Numbered from the stretch's first letter, positions 8,613 through 18,594 are shown. The stretch is 64,000 nt of DNA from Streptomyces sp. AC512_CC834 (GCF_019049325.1 NZ_JAGMUO010000078.1:1-64000); one strand, 5' to 3'. A program made the numbers and translations. Notes: generated by a model from the sequence alone, not told the origin.

Positions 8613-9778
8613 CGACCGATCCGGTGGAGGCCGAGGCGGCACAGGAGCGGTTGCGGCGGTGGCGCCTCGTACTCGGCGGTGACCCGGCAGACGGCACCGG
8701 CCGTGCGCTCTCGGGACGGGACGCGGCGATGGACGGCGCGCTCACCGCGCTCTACGGGAAGGGGGACGGACCACGGGCCGGGCGGGACCGTTCCGCGGGG
8801 CTCGGGGCCTCCGCACCGGCCGTGGCGCGCTGGCTGGGGGACATAAGGACCTACTTCCCCTCCTCCGTCGTGCAGGTCATGCAGCGGGACGCGATCGACC
8901 GGCTCGGGCTCGCCACGCTCCTGCTGGAGCCGGAGATGCTCGAGGCCGTGGAGGCCGACGTGCACCTCGTCGGCACCCTGCTGTCCCTGAACAAGGCGAT
9001 GCCGGACACGACGAAGGAGACGGCGCGTGCCGTCGTGCGCAAGGTCGTCGAGGACCTGGAGAAGCGGCTCGCCACCCGCACCCGGGCCACCCTGACCGGC
9101 GCCCTCGACCGCAGCGCCCGCATCAGCCGGCCCCGCCACCACGACATCGACTGGAACCGCACGATCGCGGCCAATCTCAAGCACTACCTGCCCGAGCAGC
9201 GGACGGTCGTGCCGGAACGGCTCGTCGGGTACGGGCGGGCGTCCCGCTCGGTGAAGAAGGAGGTCGTCCTCTGCGTCGACCAGTCCGGGTCGATGGCGGC
9301 GTCCGTCGTGTACGCGTCCGTGTTCGGCGCGGTGCTGGCGTCGATGCGCTCGATCGACACCCGGCTCGTCGTCTTCGACACGGCGGTCGCCGACCTCACC
9401 GACCAGCTCGACGACCCAGTCGACGTGCTCTTCGGCACGCAACTCGGCGGCGGCACGGACATCAACCGCGCGTTGGCGTACTGCCAGTCGCGGATCACCC
9501 GGCCCGCGGAGACGGTGGTCGTGCTGATCAGCGACCTGTACGAGGGCGGTATACGGAACGAGATGCTCAAGCGGGTCGCGGCGATGCAGGCGGCCGGGAC
9601 ACGGTTCGTGACGCTGCTGGCCCTGTCCGACGAGGGGACGCCCGCCTACGACCGGGACCATGCGGCGGCGCTCGCGGCACTGGGCGCACCGGCCTTCGCC
9701 TGCACGCCCGACCTCTTCCCGGAGGTGATGGCGGCGGCGATCGAGAAGCGCCCCCTGCCGATACTGGATGCCGGGTGA
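8609..9778 (+). CDS. vWA domain-containing protein, partner of the MoxR ATPase
   Basis: A 389-aa protein. ATG 8609 overlaps the DUF5682 stop (ATGA). The C-terminal half is a von Willebrand A domain with an intact metal-ion-dependent adhesion site: DQSGSM at 224-229, the Thr of GGGTDIN, and the Asp of ISDLYEGG. The N-terminal ~210 residues are helical and charged, with a WNRTIAANLKHYLP segment typical of vWA proteins paired with MoxR. In known MoxR-vWA pairs the vWA protein is a co-chaperone or adaptor that docks the ATPase on its target. The long upstream reading frame in the same phase is only a shadow of the DUF5682 gene. Confidence 0.9.
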   Translation: MTTDPVEAEAAQERLRRWRLVLGGDPADGTGRALSGRDAAMDGALTALYGKGDGPRAGRDRSAGLGASAPAVARWLGDIRTYFPSSVVQVMQRDAIDRLGLATLLLEPEMLEAVEADVHLVGTLLSLNKAMPDTTKETARAVVRKVVEDLEKRLATRTRATLTGALDRSARISRPRHHDIDWNRTIAANLKHYLPEQRTVVPERLVGYGRASRSVKKEVVLCVDQSGSMAASVVYASVFGAVLASMRSIDTRLVVFDTAVADLTDQLDDPVDVLFGTQLGGGTDINRALAYCQSRITRPAETVVVLISDLYEGGIRNEMLKRVAAMQAAGTRFVTLLALSDEGTPAYDRDHAAALAALGAPAFACTPDLFPEVMAAAIEKRPLPILDAG

Positions 9779-9960
9779 CGATTTATCGATCCGAGGCGAA
9801 CCGATTCCCCCGGGTAAAACGGATATGACTGCCCATCGGCAGGACGGGGCTTGCACGACCTCCGGACCCTCGTGCGAGTATCGCGCGGCGTGTCGATGTC
9901 TTGGTCGATGTCATGTTCGACGCGTGGCCCGTTCCGCCGCACGGGAGGAATCTCCCCCTC

Positions 9961-10842
9961 TTGATCTGGTCAGCAGCCCTGCCCGGTGGTGCCGCTCTGC
10001 GCGTGATGCGCACGGCGGCCGGGCGGCGTGCGCTGCACATGGCGCTGCTGGTGGGCGGGTTGTTCGTACTCGGGGTGCTCTGCGGAGAGCGGGCGCAGGC
10101 TGCCGACGAGACGCCGTCCCTGAAGGACACGGTCGGCCAGGTACTCGACCTTCCCGCAGAGAGCCCCCGGAACGTCGTCCGGACCGTGGAGGACCGGGTT
10201 ACGGAGGGTCGGGTCGTGCGGCCGGTCGGTGACGTGGTGGAGACGGTGACCGAGGGGCTCGGGGCCGTCGCGCGGGCGGAGGTGCCGCCGCTGGAGGCGT
10301 TGCCGGCGCTTCCTTCCGCACCGTCGCTGCCCGTGCTGCCCTCTTCGCCCCCGTTGTCGGTACTTCCGGACCCGTCCGGTCCGGCCGACCCGGACCCGCG
10401 GCCCGCACCCACGAACACGGGCACGGGCACGGGCACAAGTGCGAGTACGAGTACGGCACCGGACACCACCCACGAGGCCGCTGACGCGTCCGGCGCCACC
10501 GGGCCGCGCGACTCCGACGGAGCCGGAGACGCGGCACACGACGCGTACGGGCCGGCGTACGGCGGCCACGGCGGGGCGTCCGTCACGGAGCACGTCGACA
10601 TCCACCGTGCCGTGCCCGCCCCCACCGAGCACGCCCCTGCCCACCGGGCACCCGGCGGCGATCCCGACGGCACGCTCGGCACCACGTCCGGCGCCGACCA
10701 GGGGACGCCGCGCCAGGGTGACGCACACGCGGTCACCCCGCACCACCGGATCGCGTTCCGACTCGTACCCGGCGCCCTGGTGCGCGCCGACACGGTCGAG
10801 CCCTGGGACCGGTACCGGGACATTCCCGTCTCTCCCGCCTAG
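9961..10842 (+). CDS. secreted, proline/threonine-rich protein of unknown function
   Basis: About 293 aa from TTG 9961, which follows GGGAGGAA; an in-frame ATG at 9901 and another at 10006 are alternatives. The region ALHMALLVGGLFVLGVLCGERAQA looks like a signal peptide, with likely cleavage after AQA. The mature protein has a short helical part (SLKDTVGQVLDLP) and then ~150 residues of Pro, Thr, Ser, Ala and Asp-rich linker, including GTGTGTSASTST. The C-terminus (HHRIAFRLVPGALV) is more ordered. It probably acts as a cell-surface or wall-spanning protein. I recognise no family domain. Its neighbours (vWA island upstream, sucC downstream) say little about its role. Confidence 0.65.
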   Translation: MIWSAALPGGAALRVMRTAAGRRALHMALLVGGLFVLGVLCGERAQAADETPSLKDTVGQVLDLPAESPRNVVRTVEDRVTEGRVVRPVGDVVETVTEGLGAVARAEVPPLEALPALPSAPSLPVLPSSPPLSVLPDPSGPADPDPRPAPTNTGTGTGTSASTSTAPDTTHEAADASGATGPRDSDGAGDAAHDAYGPAYGGHGGASVTEHVDIHRAVPAPTEHAPAHRAPGGDPDGTLGTTSGADQGTPRQGDAHAVTPHHRIAFRLVPGALVRADTVEPWDRYRDIPVSPA

Positions 10843-11449
10843 GACGCCGGAGCACGAGCGCACGGGAGTACGGGAGCAGAGGCCTCCTCCGCCGGTCGGC
10901 CACGCGATGACCGGCGTCGAGGACATCGCCGGGTCGGTCACCTGGACTGCACCCCGGACAGCCCCCGACCGACCCCGACCCCGACCCCGCTCCACCCCCG
11001 CCCGCCCTCGCCCAGTGGGCGCAGACTCCGCGGGGCGGCAGGCCTCGGACGGCCGAAAGCCGTCGGCCTCCGTCCGGCCGAAACCCCGCGGTCCGGGCCG
11101 CCTGGTCCCCATTGGGGTGGGGATCAGCGAGCCCGACGGGCCTCACCGGGTCAACCCCAGCCCGGTGAGGCCCTTCCATCGGCTCGAGAGGCGCCCTCCC
11201 TCGGGCCCCCCGGCCCCTCACTCCCGGCACCGGGTGCCAGTGAGCGCGGCATCATGTGACAGGCATCACCGCTCAGGTGTGACCCACGATTTAGAGACCC
11301 CCGGGAAGCGGCGATAACCTGCGAGACGGACATGCCGCGCGCTCGGTCACCGTGTGCGCTCCCCTTGTGACACAGCGGACGTCACGTTGCCCTCGCGGCA
11401 CGCCCACGCATCCAGAGAACCGCGAGATCACTGATAGGGACGGAAGCGC
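10843..11449. other. 607-base intergenic region upstream of sucC
   Basis: No convincing gene. It contains a CCCCGA tandem near 10965-10990 and a strong hairpin at 11138-11173. At 11255-11270 there is TGTGA-CAGGCA-TCACC, a partial Crp-like dyad. A possible sucC promoter lies near 11290-11325: TTAGAG, 16 bases, GATAAC. The long leader of about 130 bases before sucC shows no riboswitch that I recognise. Confidence 0.4.
11138..11173. terminator. strong hairpin upstream of sucC
   Basis: A perfect 13-bp stem (GGGCCTCACCGGG / CCCGGTGAGGCCC) with a 10-base loop. It is about 300 bases past the secreted-protein stop, so it may end that transcript or insulate the sucCD promoter. There is no U-tract. 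Confidence 0.55.
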
Positions 11450-12634
11450 GTGGACCTGTTCGAGTACCAGGCGAGGGACCTCTTCGCCAAGCACGATGTA
11501 CCGGTGCTGGCCGGTGAAGTCATCGACACGCCTGAGGCGGCGCGCGCGATCACCGAGGGTCTGGGCGGCAAGTCAGTCGTCAAGGCTCAGGTGAAGGTCG
11601 GTGGCCGCGGCAAGGCCGGCGGCGTGAAGCTGGCCGCCTCCGCGGACGAGGCCGTCGCCCGGGCGACGGACATCCTCGGGATGGACATCAAGGGCCACAC
11701 GGTCCACAAGGTGATGATCGCCGAGACCGCCCCGGAGATCGTCGAGGAGTACTACGTCTCCTTCCTCCTCGACCGTGCCAACCGCACCTTCCTCTCCATC
11801 GCCTCCGTCGAGGGCGGCATGGAGATCGAGGAGGTGGCGGCCACCCGTCCGGAGGCCGTCGCCAAGACGCCGATCGACGCGATCGACGGCGTGACGCCCG
11901 AGAAAGCGCGCGAGATCGTCGAGGCCGCGAAGTTCCCGGCCGAGGTGGCCGGCAAGGTCGCCGACATCCTCGTCACGCTGTGGGACACCTTCATCAAGGA
12001 GGACGCCCTCCTGGTCGAGGTCAACCCGCTGGCCAAGGTCGTCTCCGGCGACGTCATCGCCCTCGACGGCAAGGTGTCGCTGGACGACAACGCCGAGTTC
12101 CGGCACCCCGACTTCGAGGCCCTCCACGACAAGGCCGCGGCCAACCCGCTCGAGGCCGCCGCCAAGGAGAAGAACCTCAACTACGTCAAGCTCGACGGTG
12201 AGGTCGGCATCATCGGCAACGGCGCGGGTCTCGTCATGAGCACCCTGGACGTCGTCGCGTACGCCGGTGAGGCGCACGGCAACGTGAAGCCCGCCAACTT
12301 CCTGGACATCGGTGGCGGTGCCTCCGCCCAGGTGATGGCGAACGGCCTGGAGATCATCCTCGGCGACCCGGACGTCCGCTCCGTGTTCGTCAACGTCTTC
12401 GGCGGCATCACCGCCTGCGACGAGGTCGCCAACGGCATCGTCCAGGCGCTGAAGCTCCTGGAGGACCGCGGCGAGAAGGTCGAGAAGCCGCTCGTCGTCC
12501 GTCTCGACGGCAACAACGCCGAGCTGGGCCGCAAGATCCTCACCGACGCCAACCACCCGCTGGTCCAGCGCGTCGACACCATGGACGGCGCGGCCGACAA
12601 GGCCGCCGAGCTGGCTCACGCCGCCGCCAAGTAA
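11450..12634 (+). CDS. sucC: succinyl-CoA synthetase (ADP-forming) beta subunit
   Basis: A 394-aa protein, standard length. It starts with the ATP-grasp leader [19 protein letters not shown] at GTG 11450, with AGGGACGGAAG upstream. [16 protein letters not shown] forms part of the nucleotide-binding loop, EVNPLAKV is the ATP-grasp metal site, and [12 protein letters not shown] with [16 protein letters not shown] are the CoA-ligase domain motifs. With SucD it makes succinate and a nucleoside triphosphate from succinyl-CoA in the cytoplasmic TCA cycle. The sucD gene follows after 28 bases in the same operon. Confidence 0.97.
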   Translation: MDLFEYQARDLFAKHDVPVLAGEVIDTPEAARAITEGLGGKSVVKAQVKVGGRGKAGGVKLAASADEAVARATDILGMDIKGHTVHKVMIAETAPEIVEEYYVSFLLDRANRTFLSIASVEGGMEIEEVAATRPEAVAKTPIDAIDGVTPEKAREIVEAAKFPAEVAGKVADILVTLWDTFIKEDALLVEVNPLAKVVSGDVIALDGKVSLDDNAEFRHPDFEALHDKAAANPLEAAAKEKNLNYVKLDGEVGIIGNGAGLVMSTLDVVAYAGEAHGNVKPANFLDIGGGASAQVMANGLEIILGDPDVRSVFVNVFGGITACDEVANGIVQALKLLEDRGEKVEKPLVVRLDGNNAELGRKILTDANHPLVQRVDTMDGAADKAAELAHAAAK

Positions 12635-12662
12635 GCACTCAGGACGAGGACAACAACACACC

Positions 12663-13547
12663 ATGGCTATCTGGCTCAACAAGGACAGCAAGGTCATCGT
12701 CCAGGGCATGACCGGTGCCACCGGCATGAAGCACACCAAGCTCATGCTCGGCGACGGCACCGAGGTCGTGGGCGGCGTGAACCCGCGCAAGGCGGGCACC
12801 TCCGTGGACTTCGACGGCAACGAGGTACCGGTCTTCGGCACCGTCAAGGAGGCCATCGAGAAGACCGGCGCCAACGTCTCCGTCGTTTTCGTGCCGGAGA
12901 AGTTCACCAAGGACGCGGTCGTCGAGGCCGTCGACGCCGAGATCCCGCTGGTCGTCGTGATCACCGAGGGCATCGCCGTGCACGACTCGGCCGCCTTCTG
13001 GTCGTACGCCGGCAAGAAGGGCAACAAGACCCGGATCATCGGCCCGAACTGCCCCGGCATCATCACGCCGGGCCAGTCCAACGTCGGCATCATCCCGGGC
13101 GACATCACGAAGCCGGGCCGCATCGGCCTGGTCTCGAAGTCCGGCACGCTGACGTACCAGATGATGTACGAGCTGCGTGACATCGGCTTCTCGACCGCCG
13201 TCGGCATCGGTGGCGACCCGATCATCGGCACCACGCACATCGACGCGCTCGCCGCGTTCGAGGCCGACCCCGAGACCGACCTGATCGTCATGATCGGCGA
13301 GATCGGTGGCGACGCCGAGGAGCGTGCGGCCGACTTCATCAAGGCCAACGTGACCAAGCCGGTCGTCGGCTACGTCGCGGGCTTCACCGCGCCCGAGGGC
13401 AAGACCATGGGCCACGCCGGCGCCATCGTCTCCGGTTCGTCCGGCACCGCCCAGGCGAAGAAGGAGGCCCTGGAGGCCGCCGGAGTCAAGGTCGGCAAGA
13501 CGCCGACCGAGACGGCGAAGCTGGCCCGCGCCATCCTGGCCGGCTGA
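12663..13547 (+). CDS. sucD: succinyl-CoA synthetase alpha subunit
   Basis: A 294-aa protein of normal length. The CoA-binding Rossmann domain is N-terminal ([11 protein letters not shown]). The phospho-accepting histidine is His251 in [30 protein letters not shown] and [10 protein letters not shown] are further family blocks. It pairs with SucC as a heteromer to carry out the substrate-level phosphorylation step of the TCA cycle. It is the last gene of the sucCD operon and is followed 26 bases later by a strong terminator. Confidence 0.97.
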   Translation: MAIWLNKDSKVIVQGMTGATGMKHTKLMLGDGTEVVGGVNPRKAGTSVDFDGNEVPVFGTVKEAIEKTGANVSVVFVPEKFTKDAVVEAVDAEIPLVVVITEGIAVHDSAAFWSYAGKKGNKTRIIGPNCPGIITPGQSNVGIIPGDITKPGRIGLVSKSGTLTYQMMYELRDIGFSTAVGIGGDPIIGTTHIDALAAFEADPETDLIVMIGEIGGDAEERAADFIKANVTKPVVGYVAGFTAPEGKTMGHAGAIVSGSSGTAQAKKEALEAAGVKVGKTPTETAKLARAILAG

Positions 13548-13573
13548 CACGACACCCGAGCACACCGGGCACA

Positions 13574-13615
13574 CCGAGTGGCCCGTCCCCTGTTCGCAGG
13601 GGGCGGGCCACTCGG
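13574..13615 (+). terminator. terminator of sucCD
   Basis: A 17-bp stem with one G-T wobble and an 8-base loop (TGTTCGCA). It is flanked by sucD and the leftward HTH gene, so it can serve both directions. Confidence 0.8.
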
Positions 13616-13637
13616 CGTTCCGGACGTCGTGCGCGTG

Positions 13638-14789
13638 TCATTCGAGTCTGGGCGTCAGCCGTTCGGGACCGGCCTGCAACTGGTCCCGGAGCTTCTGCCG
13701 CAGCTCCAGTTCCTCGTCCGACAGCGAACCCGGCGCCACCCGGGGCGGCACGCCGCGCACCGCCTCCCCGCGGGACACGGGCGGCTCGTAGTGCGTGGGC
13801 GCGGTGCGCACGGTCAGGGCCGTGGTCCCGATGAGGGCGACCGTGACGGCGATCGCGGCCCGGGTCCAGAACCGCGCCCGGCGTTCGCCGACCGACCGCA
13901 CCGCCGGCGGCTTCGCCGACCAGAGCCGCTCGGCCGAAGCCAGCTCGGCCAGCCGCCGGTGCAGCACCTGCGGGTCGGCCAGCGCGGGCAGCCGGTCGGC
14001 GACGGTCTCGCGGGCGCGCAGCAGCCGGTTCGCCGCCGCCGGTGTGCTCGCCTCCGTCTCGGCCGCCGTCTCGGGCAGGCCCAGGCCCACACCGTCGTAC
14101 AGCAGGAGTGTGCGGCGGTGCCGCGGGGGGAGCCTGAGCAGGGTGTTCAGCAGGGTGCGGTCGCCCGGGTCGGCGGGCGGCGGCTCCGGATTCCGGTGCC
14201 GCGGGTGGAAGCGCTGCCAGGGGGAGAGCGCGTACTCGTACGCCGTCGCCCGTACCCAGCCCACCGGGTCGCGGTCGCGGGCCACCTCGGGCCAGTGCTC
14301 CCAGGCGGCTTGGAAGGCCCGTTCCACCGACTCGCGCGCCGACTCACGACGGCCGGTCAGCAGAAACGCCTGCCGTACGAGGGCGGGGGCGCCGAACTCG
14401 TACAACGCGTCGAAAGCCTGAGCGGGCGTCAGCGCGACCGGCTCGGGCTCGGGCTCGGGGACGGAGACGGGTGCGGGTGCGGGTACGGGGTCGGGGTCGG
14501 GGTGCTGCGCGGGCGGCTCCGAGGGGGGATCCGGCTCCGTGTGAGTCCCCGGTTCCGGTGTCGGTTCCGCCCGCTGTGCCGCGTCCTCCTCGGCCAGGGT
14601 CTTCAGCAGCTTCGCGTACGCCTCCCGTTTCTGGCCTCGTGGAGTGGTGCGGCCGCTCTCCCACGCACGGACCGTCTGACGGGTGACACCCACCCGTGTC
14701 GCGAGCTGATCCTGGGTCAGCGCGGCGGTCTCACGCAGGCGTCGGCGTGCCTTGGGGGGTGGGAGTGGGGTTGAGGGGCTCCGTGTCAC
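13638..14789 (-). CDS. HTH/sigma-like transcriptional regulator with a C-terminal membrane anchor
   Basis: A 383-aa protein starting at GTG 14789, with AAGGGG upstream. Residues ~12-65 are a Cro/C1-type HTH (LTQDQLATRVGVTRQTVRAWESG). A ~75-residue Pro/Glu linker follows. Residues ~145-290 resemble an ECF sigma factor: AFDALYEFGAPALVRQAFLLTG for region 2 and LLRLPPRHRRTLLLYDGVGL with a helix-turn-helix-like tail for region 4. One membrane segment (RAAIAVTVALIGTTALTV) near residue 320 is followed by a short outside tail. The fusion suggests a membrane-tethered regulator. The target is unknown. It is divergent from the PerM-like gene, and the AT-rich stretch at 14800-14835 probably holds both promoters. 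Confidence 0.75.
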   Translation of the reverse strand: MTRSPSTPLPPPKARRRLRETAALTQDQLATRVGVTRQTVRAWESGRTTPRGQKREAYAKLLKTLAEEDAAQRAEPTPEPGTHTEPDPPSEPPAQHPDPDPVPAPAPVSVPEPEPEPVALTPAQAFDALYEFGAPALVRQAFLLTGRRESARESVERAFQAAWEHWPEVARDRDPVGWVRATAYEYALSPWQRFHPRHRNPEPPPADPGDRTLLNTLLRLPPRHRRTLLLYDGVGLGLPETAAETEASTPAAANRLLRARETVADRLPALADPQVLHRRLAELASAERLWSAKPPAVRSVGERRARFWTRAAIAVTVALIGTTALTVRTAPTHYEPPVSRGEAVRGVPPRVAPGSLSDEELELRQKLRDQLQAGPERLTPRLE

Positions 14790-14885
14790 AGGACGCCCCT
14801 TCGTACGAAAAAGTACATAAACATATATTGAGCGACACAGCGGAGCTTCGCCCGTTACATCGGAAAAGCGCGTGTCGTTGGGAGC

Positions 14886-16613
14886 ATGGCGGGCGTGATC
14901 CAGACGACCGCTCGTCCAGCCGCTCTCTCCCTGCTGCACACCCACTGGCGCACCCGGTGGCGCGACCGGTCGCCCGGACTGGCCGCCGGTCTCCTGGGCG
15001 GCGCGGTCGCGGCGGTACTGGGGCTGGCGGCGTGCGCCGCACTCGTGACGGTGCTGTGGATCAGTTCGCCGTACCCCGACAGCGGACCCGGCGGCGCCCT
15101 CCACGTCGGCGCGGCGCTGTGGGTGCTGGCGCACGGGGCCGAACTGGTGCGTGCCGACACGCTCTCCGGCACCCCCGCCCCCGTCGGCGTCACCCCGTTG
15201 CTGCTCCTCCTCCTGCCGGTGTGGCTGCTGCACCGTGCGGCCCGCGACGCCACGGACCCCGGGGACGGTGTGGGCGTGGCCGTGGGGGTGGGCGCGAAGG
15301 CGGGGACCGGGATGCGTCCGCCGAGGCAGGGGAGCATCCCGGACGCCGGGCCGCCGCCCGTCTCCGCGCGCGTCGCCTGGGCGGGGGTCGTCGTCGGCTA
15401 CCTCGCCGTCGCCGCCCCCGTCGTGCTGTACGCGCAGGGCGGCGCGCTGCGGCCCTCGTGGTGGTGGGCTGCGGTGTGTCTGCCGCTGGTCACCATGGGT
15501 GCCGCGGGCGCCGGCGTGTGGACCGCGTTCGGCCGGCCGGGCGGGCCGGTAGGACGGGCGCTGCGCGTGCTGCCGCGCAAGCTGCGGGAACTGATGGTGG
15601 AGCCGGACGCGCGCCTGGGCGCCGCGACGCGCGCCGCGGGCGCCGGCGCGGCGGTCCTCGTCGGGGGCGGCGCGCTGCTGCTCGCGGTGTCGCTCGTGTG
15701 GCACGGAGCAGCCGCGGGGGAGGCGTTCCTGCGGCTGACCGAAGGGTGGTCGGGGCGGTTCGCCGTGCTGCTGCTCTGTCTGACGCTGGTGCCGAACGCG
15801 GCGGTGTGGGCGGCGGTGTACGCCCTCGGCCCCGGCTTCGTGCTCGGCACCGGGCATGTCGTGGACCTCTCCGCCTCCGCTCCCGCACCGCTGCTGCCGC
15901 CGTTCCCGCTGCTGGCGGCGGTGCCGGACGCCGGTCCGGGTACGGCGCTGCACTGGGCGGCCGGAGCGGTGCCGCTGGTTGCGGGCGTGGTGGTGGGGTG
16001 GTTCACGGCGCGGGCGGCCACGGTGGGGGTGGCCGCGGCGGGGGCGGACTTGGCGGGCGCGGACATGGCGGGGACGCCGGGCGCGGATCCGGGCGCGGCC
16101 CCGGGCCGTTGCGGGGCCGCCGAGGCGTGGTCGTGGCGGCGGACCGCTGCCGCCGCCGTCGTGGCCGCCGGGCTGTGCGCCGTCCTCGTCGCGCTGCTGG
16201 CCTCGCTCGCGGGCGGGCCGCTCGGGAACGCCGGGCTCGCCCGGTTCGGGCCGGTGTGGTGGCAGGCCGGGGGCGCGACGCTGGCGTGGATCGGGGCGGT
16301 GGCGGTGCCGGTGGCGGTGGCGGCGAGGGCTTGGCGGTGCCGGGGGGCTGCCGCGACGGAGCGCGTGGTGGAGCGGGTTGTGGAGCCCGTGGTGAGGGAC
16401 GGCGGGGCGGCCGACGGCGGGGGGCGTGGCGGGCGTCGGTGGGCGCGGGTGCCGTTGCCCTCCGTGGGGCGGTGGTGGAAGCGCGAGGCCGGGGCCCCGG
16501 CCGAGGTGGGGGAGCGGGACGAGGACGAGGACGAGGGCGAAGCGCCGTACGATCTGCTGCCGGTGGACTCCCCTGCCCAGTCGCCTCGCGCGGGGCGTGA
16601 CGGCGGGGGGTGA
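14886..16613 (+). CDS. DUF6350 / PerM-like polytopic membrane protein
   Basis: About 575 aa with roughly ten hydrophobic segments, for example [33 protein letters not shown] and [17 protein letters not shown]. Loops are Ala/Gly-rich and the tail is cytoplasmic and acidic ([20 protein letters not shown]). The family is named DUF6350 and is annotated by some as cell-division protein PerM on weak evidence. GTG 14895 is spaced better (10 bases) from GGAG than ATG 14886, so the true start may be three codons later. It is divergent from the HTH/sigma-like membrane regulator. Role unknown; transport or a cell-envelope function is likely from topology alone. Confidence 0.75.
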   Translation: MAGVIQTTARPAALSLLHTHWRTRWRDRSPGLAAGLLGGAVAAVLGLAACAALVTVLWISSPYPDSGPGGALHVGAALWVLAHGAELVRADTLSGTPAPVGVTPLLLLLLPVWLLHRAARDATDPGDGVGVAVGVGAKAGTGMRPPRQGSIPDAGPPPVSARVAWAGVVVGYLAVAAPVVLYAQGGALRPSWWWAAVCLPLVTMGAAGAGVWTAFGRPGGPVGRALRVLPRKLRELMVEPDARLGAATRAAGAGAAVLVGGGALLLAVSLVWHGAAAGEAFLRLTEGWSGRFAVLLLCLTLVPNAAVWAAVYALGPGFVLGTGHVVDLSASAPAPLLPPFPLLAAVPDAGPGTALHWAAGAVPLVAGVVVGWFTARAATVGVAAAGADLAGADMAGTPGADPGAAPGRCGAAEAWSWRRTAAAAVVAAGLCAVLVALLASLAGGPLGNAGLARFGPVWWQAGGATLAWIGAVAVPVAVAARAWRCRGAAATERVVERVVEPVVRDGGAADGGGRGGRRWARVPLPSVGRWWKREAGAPAEVGERDEDEDEGEAPYDLLPVDSPAQSPRAGRDGGG

Positions 16614-16690
16614 CGGCGGGGCGTGACGACGAGGCCCAGGGGGGTGCCCGTGAAGTCTTTCGCCCCCGCCGCCCCTTCCCGTTCCCGTCC

Positions 16691-16765
16691 CTGGGGGCTG
16701 CCGCCCCCAGACCCCCGCTTCGGCCTGGACGGCCTCGTCCTCAAACGCCGGACGGGCTGAGCTGC
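16691..16765. repeat. Streptomyces intergenic repeat element with 8-bp hairpin
   Basis: Starts with the hairpin CTGGGGGC-TGCC-GCCCCCAG at 16691-16710 and continues with CGGCCTGGACGGCCTCGTCC and a TCAAACGCCGGACGGGCTGA tail. I recognise this as one of the short repeats scattered between genes in many Streptomyces genomes. It probably acts as a terminator for the PerM-like gene and the convergent gene. Confidence 0.6.
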
Positions 16766-16792
16766 ACCGCCCGGCGTCGAAGAAGGGGCCGG

Positions 16793-17593
16793 TCAGCCCT
16801 CCGTGCCCAGCAGGTCCCGTAGCTGCTCAGGCAGGTGGGTCTCGCAGGACTGTTTCGCGGCGTTGGTCAGGGCGTCGTCGCGGCAGGTGTAGTAGTCGCT
16901 GTAGATCAACTGGGCGCTGAAGGACGCGGCGACCAGAACGATGGCCAGGGACGACGTGACCAGGCCGCTGATCGCGGCGGTGCGCTGCGGGCGGCCGGTC
17001 TGCTCGGCGGGCGGGGCCGGGGTGTCCGGGTCGGAGGCCGCGCGGGGCTTGGCGCGCAGGGCGCTGATGCCCCAGTACAGGGCGAGGGCGCCGAGCAGCA
17101 GCGCCACGTACGGCCAGGTGAACAGGGCGAAGAAGAGGGCCCACATGCCGCTCAGCAGGGCATAGCGGGCACGCCGCTGCGCGGGGTCCTTCGGGTCCCA
17201 GCGCTGCCCCGGGCCGCCGCCCTGACCCTCGGGTCCTGGACCGTCGCCTGGCCGGTCGCCGAAACCGCCGGGGGACCGGCCGGGCTGCCGGTCGCTCCAC
17301 CGGCCGCCCCACGGCGAACGACCACCACCGTCCTGGGAGTCGGGAGAGTCCTGGGAGTCACCGTCGCCCGACGGGCGCCGCGGCTGCCAGGGGCTGTCCG
17401 GTGTGCCCTCCGGGGGCGGCGCGAACGGATTGTCCTTGTCGGTGGCGCCGCCGTCCTGCTCGCCGCCGTCCCTCCGGTCCGAAGGCGTGTCGGGCGGTGA
17501 CGAGGGGCGCTCCCGCAGCAACACGGTGCTGCGCTCCCCTGGCTGCGCCGACTGCTGGGGGAGCGTGAGCAGTCGCAGGCTGCGGTCCGGCAT
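16793..17593 (-). CDS. membrane protein with long disordered N-terminus (DUF4190-like)
   Basis: A 266-aa protein from ATG 17593. The first ~150 residues are a hydrophilic Pro/Gly/Asp/Arg-rich region. Two or three membrane segments follow: [35 protein letters not shown], then after a loop [20 protein letters not shown]. The outside C-terminus carries two cysteines ([20 protein letters not shown]) that could form a disulfide. The topology resembles DUF4190-type proteins. AAGGGGAA lies 14 bases upstream of the start, slightly far, so the start is moderately sure. It is divergent from purN. Function unknown. Confidence 0.7.
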   Translation of the reverse strand: MPDRSLRLLTLPQQSAQPGERSTVLLRERPSSPPDTPSDRRDGGEQDGGATDKDNPFAPPPEGTPDSPWQPRRPSGDGDSQDSPDSQDGGGRSPWGGRWSDRQPGRSPGGFGDRPGDGPGPEGQGGGPGQRWDPKDPAQRRARYALLSGMWALFFALFTWPYVALLLGALALYWGISALRAKPRAASDPDTPAPPAEQTGRPQRTAAISGLVTSSLAIVLVAASFSAQLIYSDYYTCRDDALTNAAKQSCETHLPEQLRDLLGTEG

Positions 17594-17946
17594 CAAGTGA
17601 GCGTCTTCCCCTTGGCGACAATGAACGAGCGAACTGAGAGAACTGGTGGAGCGGACGAACTGGTGGGACGGGCGAACTGGGCGAACCGGTCGGCACGACT
17701 GGTGAACGCGTGGCGGGCAGGTCGCGTTCCCGGTCCGCCCCCACGCAGACGCTACCTTCCGGCCACGCCCCCGTCCCGAGGGGGCCGCCCGGTGTGCCGG
17801 TATCGTTGCTGACGGTCGGCCGCTTCGTAGACTTCCCCGTATCCAGGGGCGCGAAGCATTCGTACGACTGTACAAACATCGCGAACAGACGAACAGACGA
17901 ACAGACGAACCGTACAGACCCGCTCCCCCGAGAAAGGCCCCCCACC

Positions 17947-18594
17947 GTGGCCGCCAAGCCCGTGGCCCAGCGAGCCAAGCGCCTCGTCGTGCTGGTCTCC
18001 GGATCCGGCACGAACCTCCAGGCGCTGCTCGACGAGATCGCCGCCACCGGCGTCGAGGCCTACGGAGCCGAGATCGTGGCCGTCGGCGCCGACCGCGACG
18101 GCATCGAGGGACTCGCGCGCGCCGAGCGTGCCGGGCTGACGACCTTCGTACGAAAGGTCAAGGACTACGGGACCCGTGAGGAGTGGGACGCGGCCCTCGC
18201 CGAAGCCGTCGCCGCCCACGAACCGGACCTCGTCGTCTCGGCGGGGTTCATGAAGATCGTGGGCAAGGAGTTCCTGGCCCGCTTCGGAGGGCGGTTCGTG
18301 AACACCCACCCCGCTCTCCTGCCCAGCTTCCCGGGGGCCCACGGGGTGCGCGACGCGCTCGCGTACGGCGCCAAGGTCACCGGCTGCACCGTCCACTTCG
18401 TCGACGACGGCGTCGACACCGGGCCGATCATCGCGCAGGGCGTGGTGGAGGTCCGGGACGAGGACGACGAAGACGAAGGTGTCGCTCTGCACGAGCGCAT
18501 CAAGGAAGTCGAGCGAAAGCTGCTCGTCGATGTCGTGGGGCGGCTCGCCCGCAACGGCTATCGCATTGAGGGACGAAAGGTAGTTATCCAGTGA
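17947..18594 (+). CDS. purN: phosphoribosylglycinamide formyltransferase
   Basis: A 215-aa protein that transfers formyl from 10-formyl-THF to GAR in purine synthesis. The phosphate loop [15 protein letters not shown] is present. The catalytic triad is Asn119, His121 and Asp157 ([15 protein letters not shown] and DDGVDTGPI). GTG 17947 is chosen over the longer reading frame at 17710 because GAGAAAGG lies 8 bases upstream and homology begins at [11 protein letters not shown]. It overlaps purH by GTGA, so the two are translationally coupled. Confidence 0.96.
   Translation: MAAKPVAQRAKRLVVLVSGSGTNLQALLDEIAATGVEAYGAEIVAVGADRDGIEGLARAERAGLTTFVRKVKDYGTREEWDAALAEAVAAHEPDLVVSAGFMKIVGKEFLARFGGRFVNTHPALLPSFPGAHGVRDALAYGAKVTGCTVHFVDDGVDTGPIIAQGVVEVRDEDDEDEGVALHERIKEVERKLLVDVVGRLARNGYRIEGRKVVIQ

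Noticed and set aside
5334-8642. 1102-codon open frame on the minus strand over the DUF5682 gene
   Set aside because: It is an antisense shadow of the DUF5682/MoxR genes caused by high GC; it has no family motifs and runs opposite to a clearly coding frame.
11255-11270. A confirmed Crp site
   Set aside because: Only one arm is perfect and the G of the known Streptomyces Crp pattern is missing, so it is reported only as a weak observation.
17436-17458. TTGTCGGTG as another RecA-NDp promoter
   Set aside because: It lies inside the coding region of the gene at 16793-17593 and lacks TANNNT after 8 bases.
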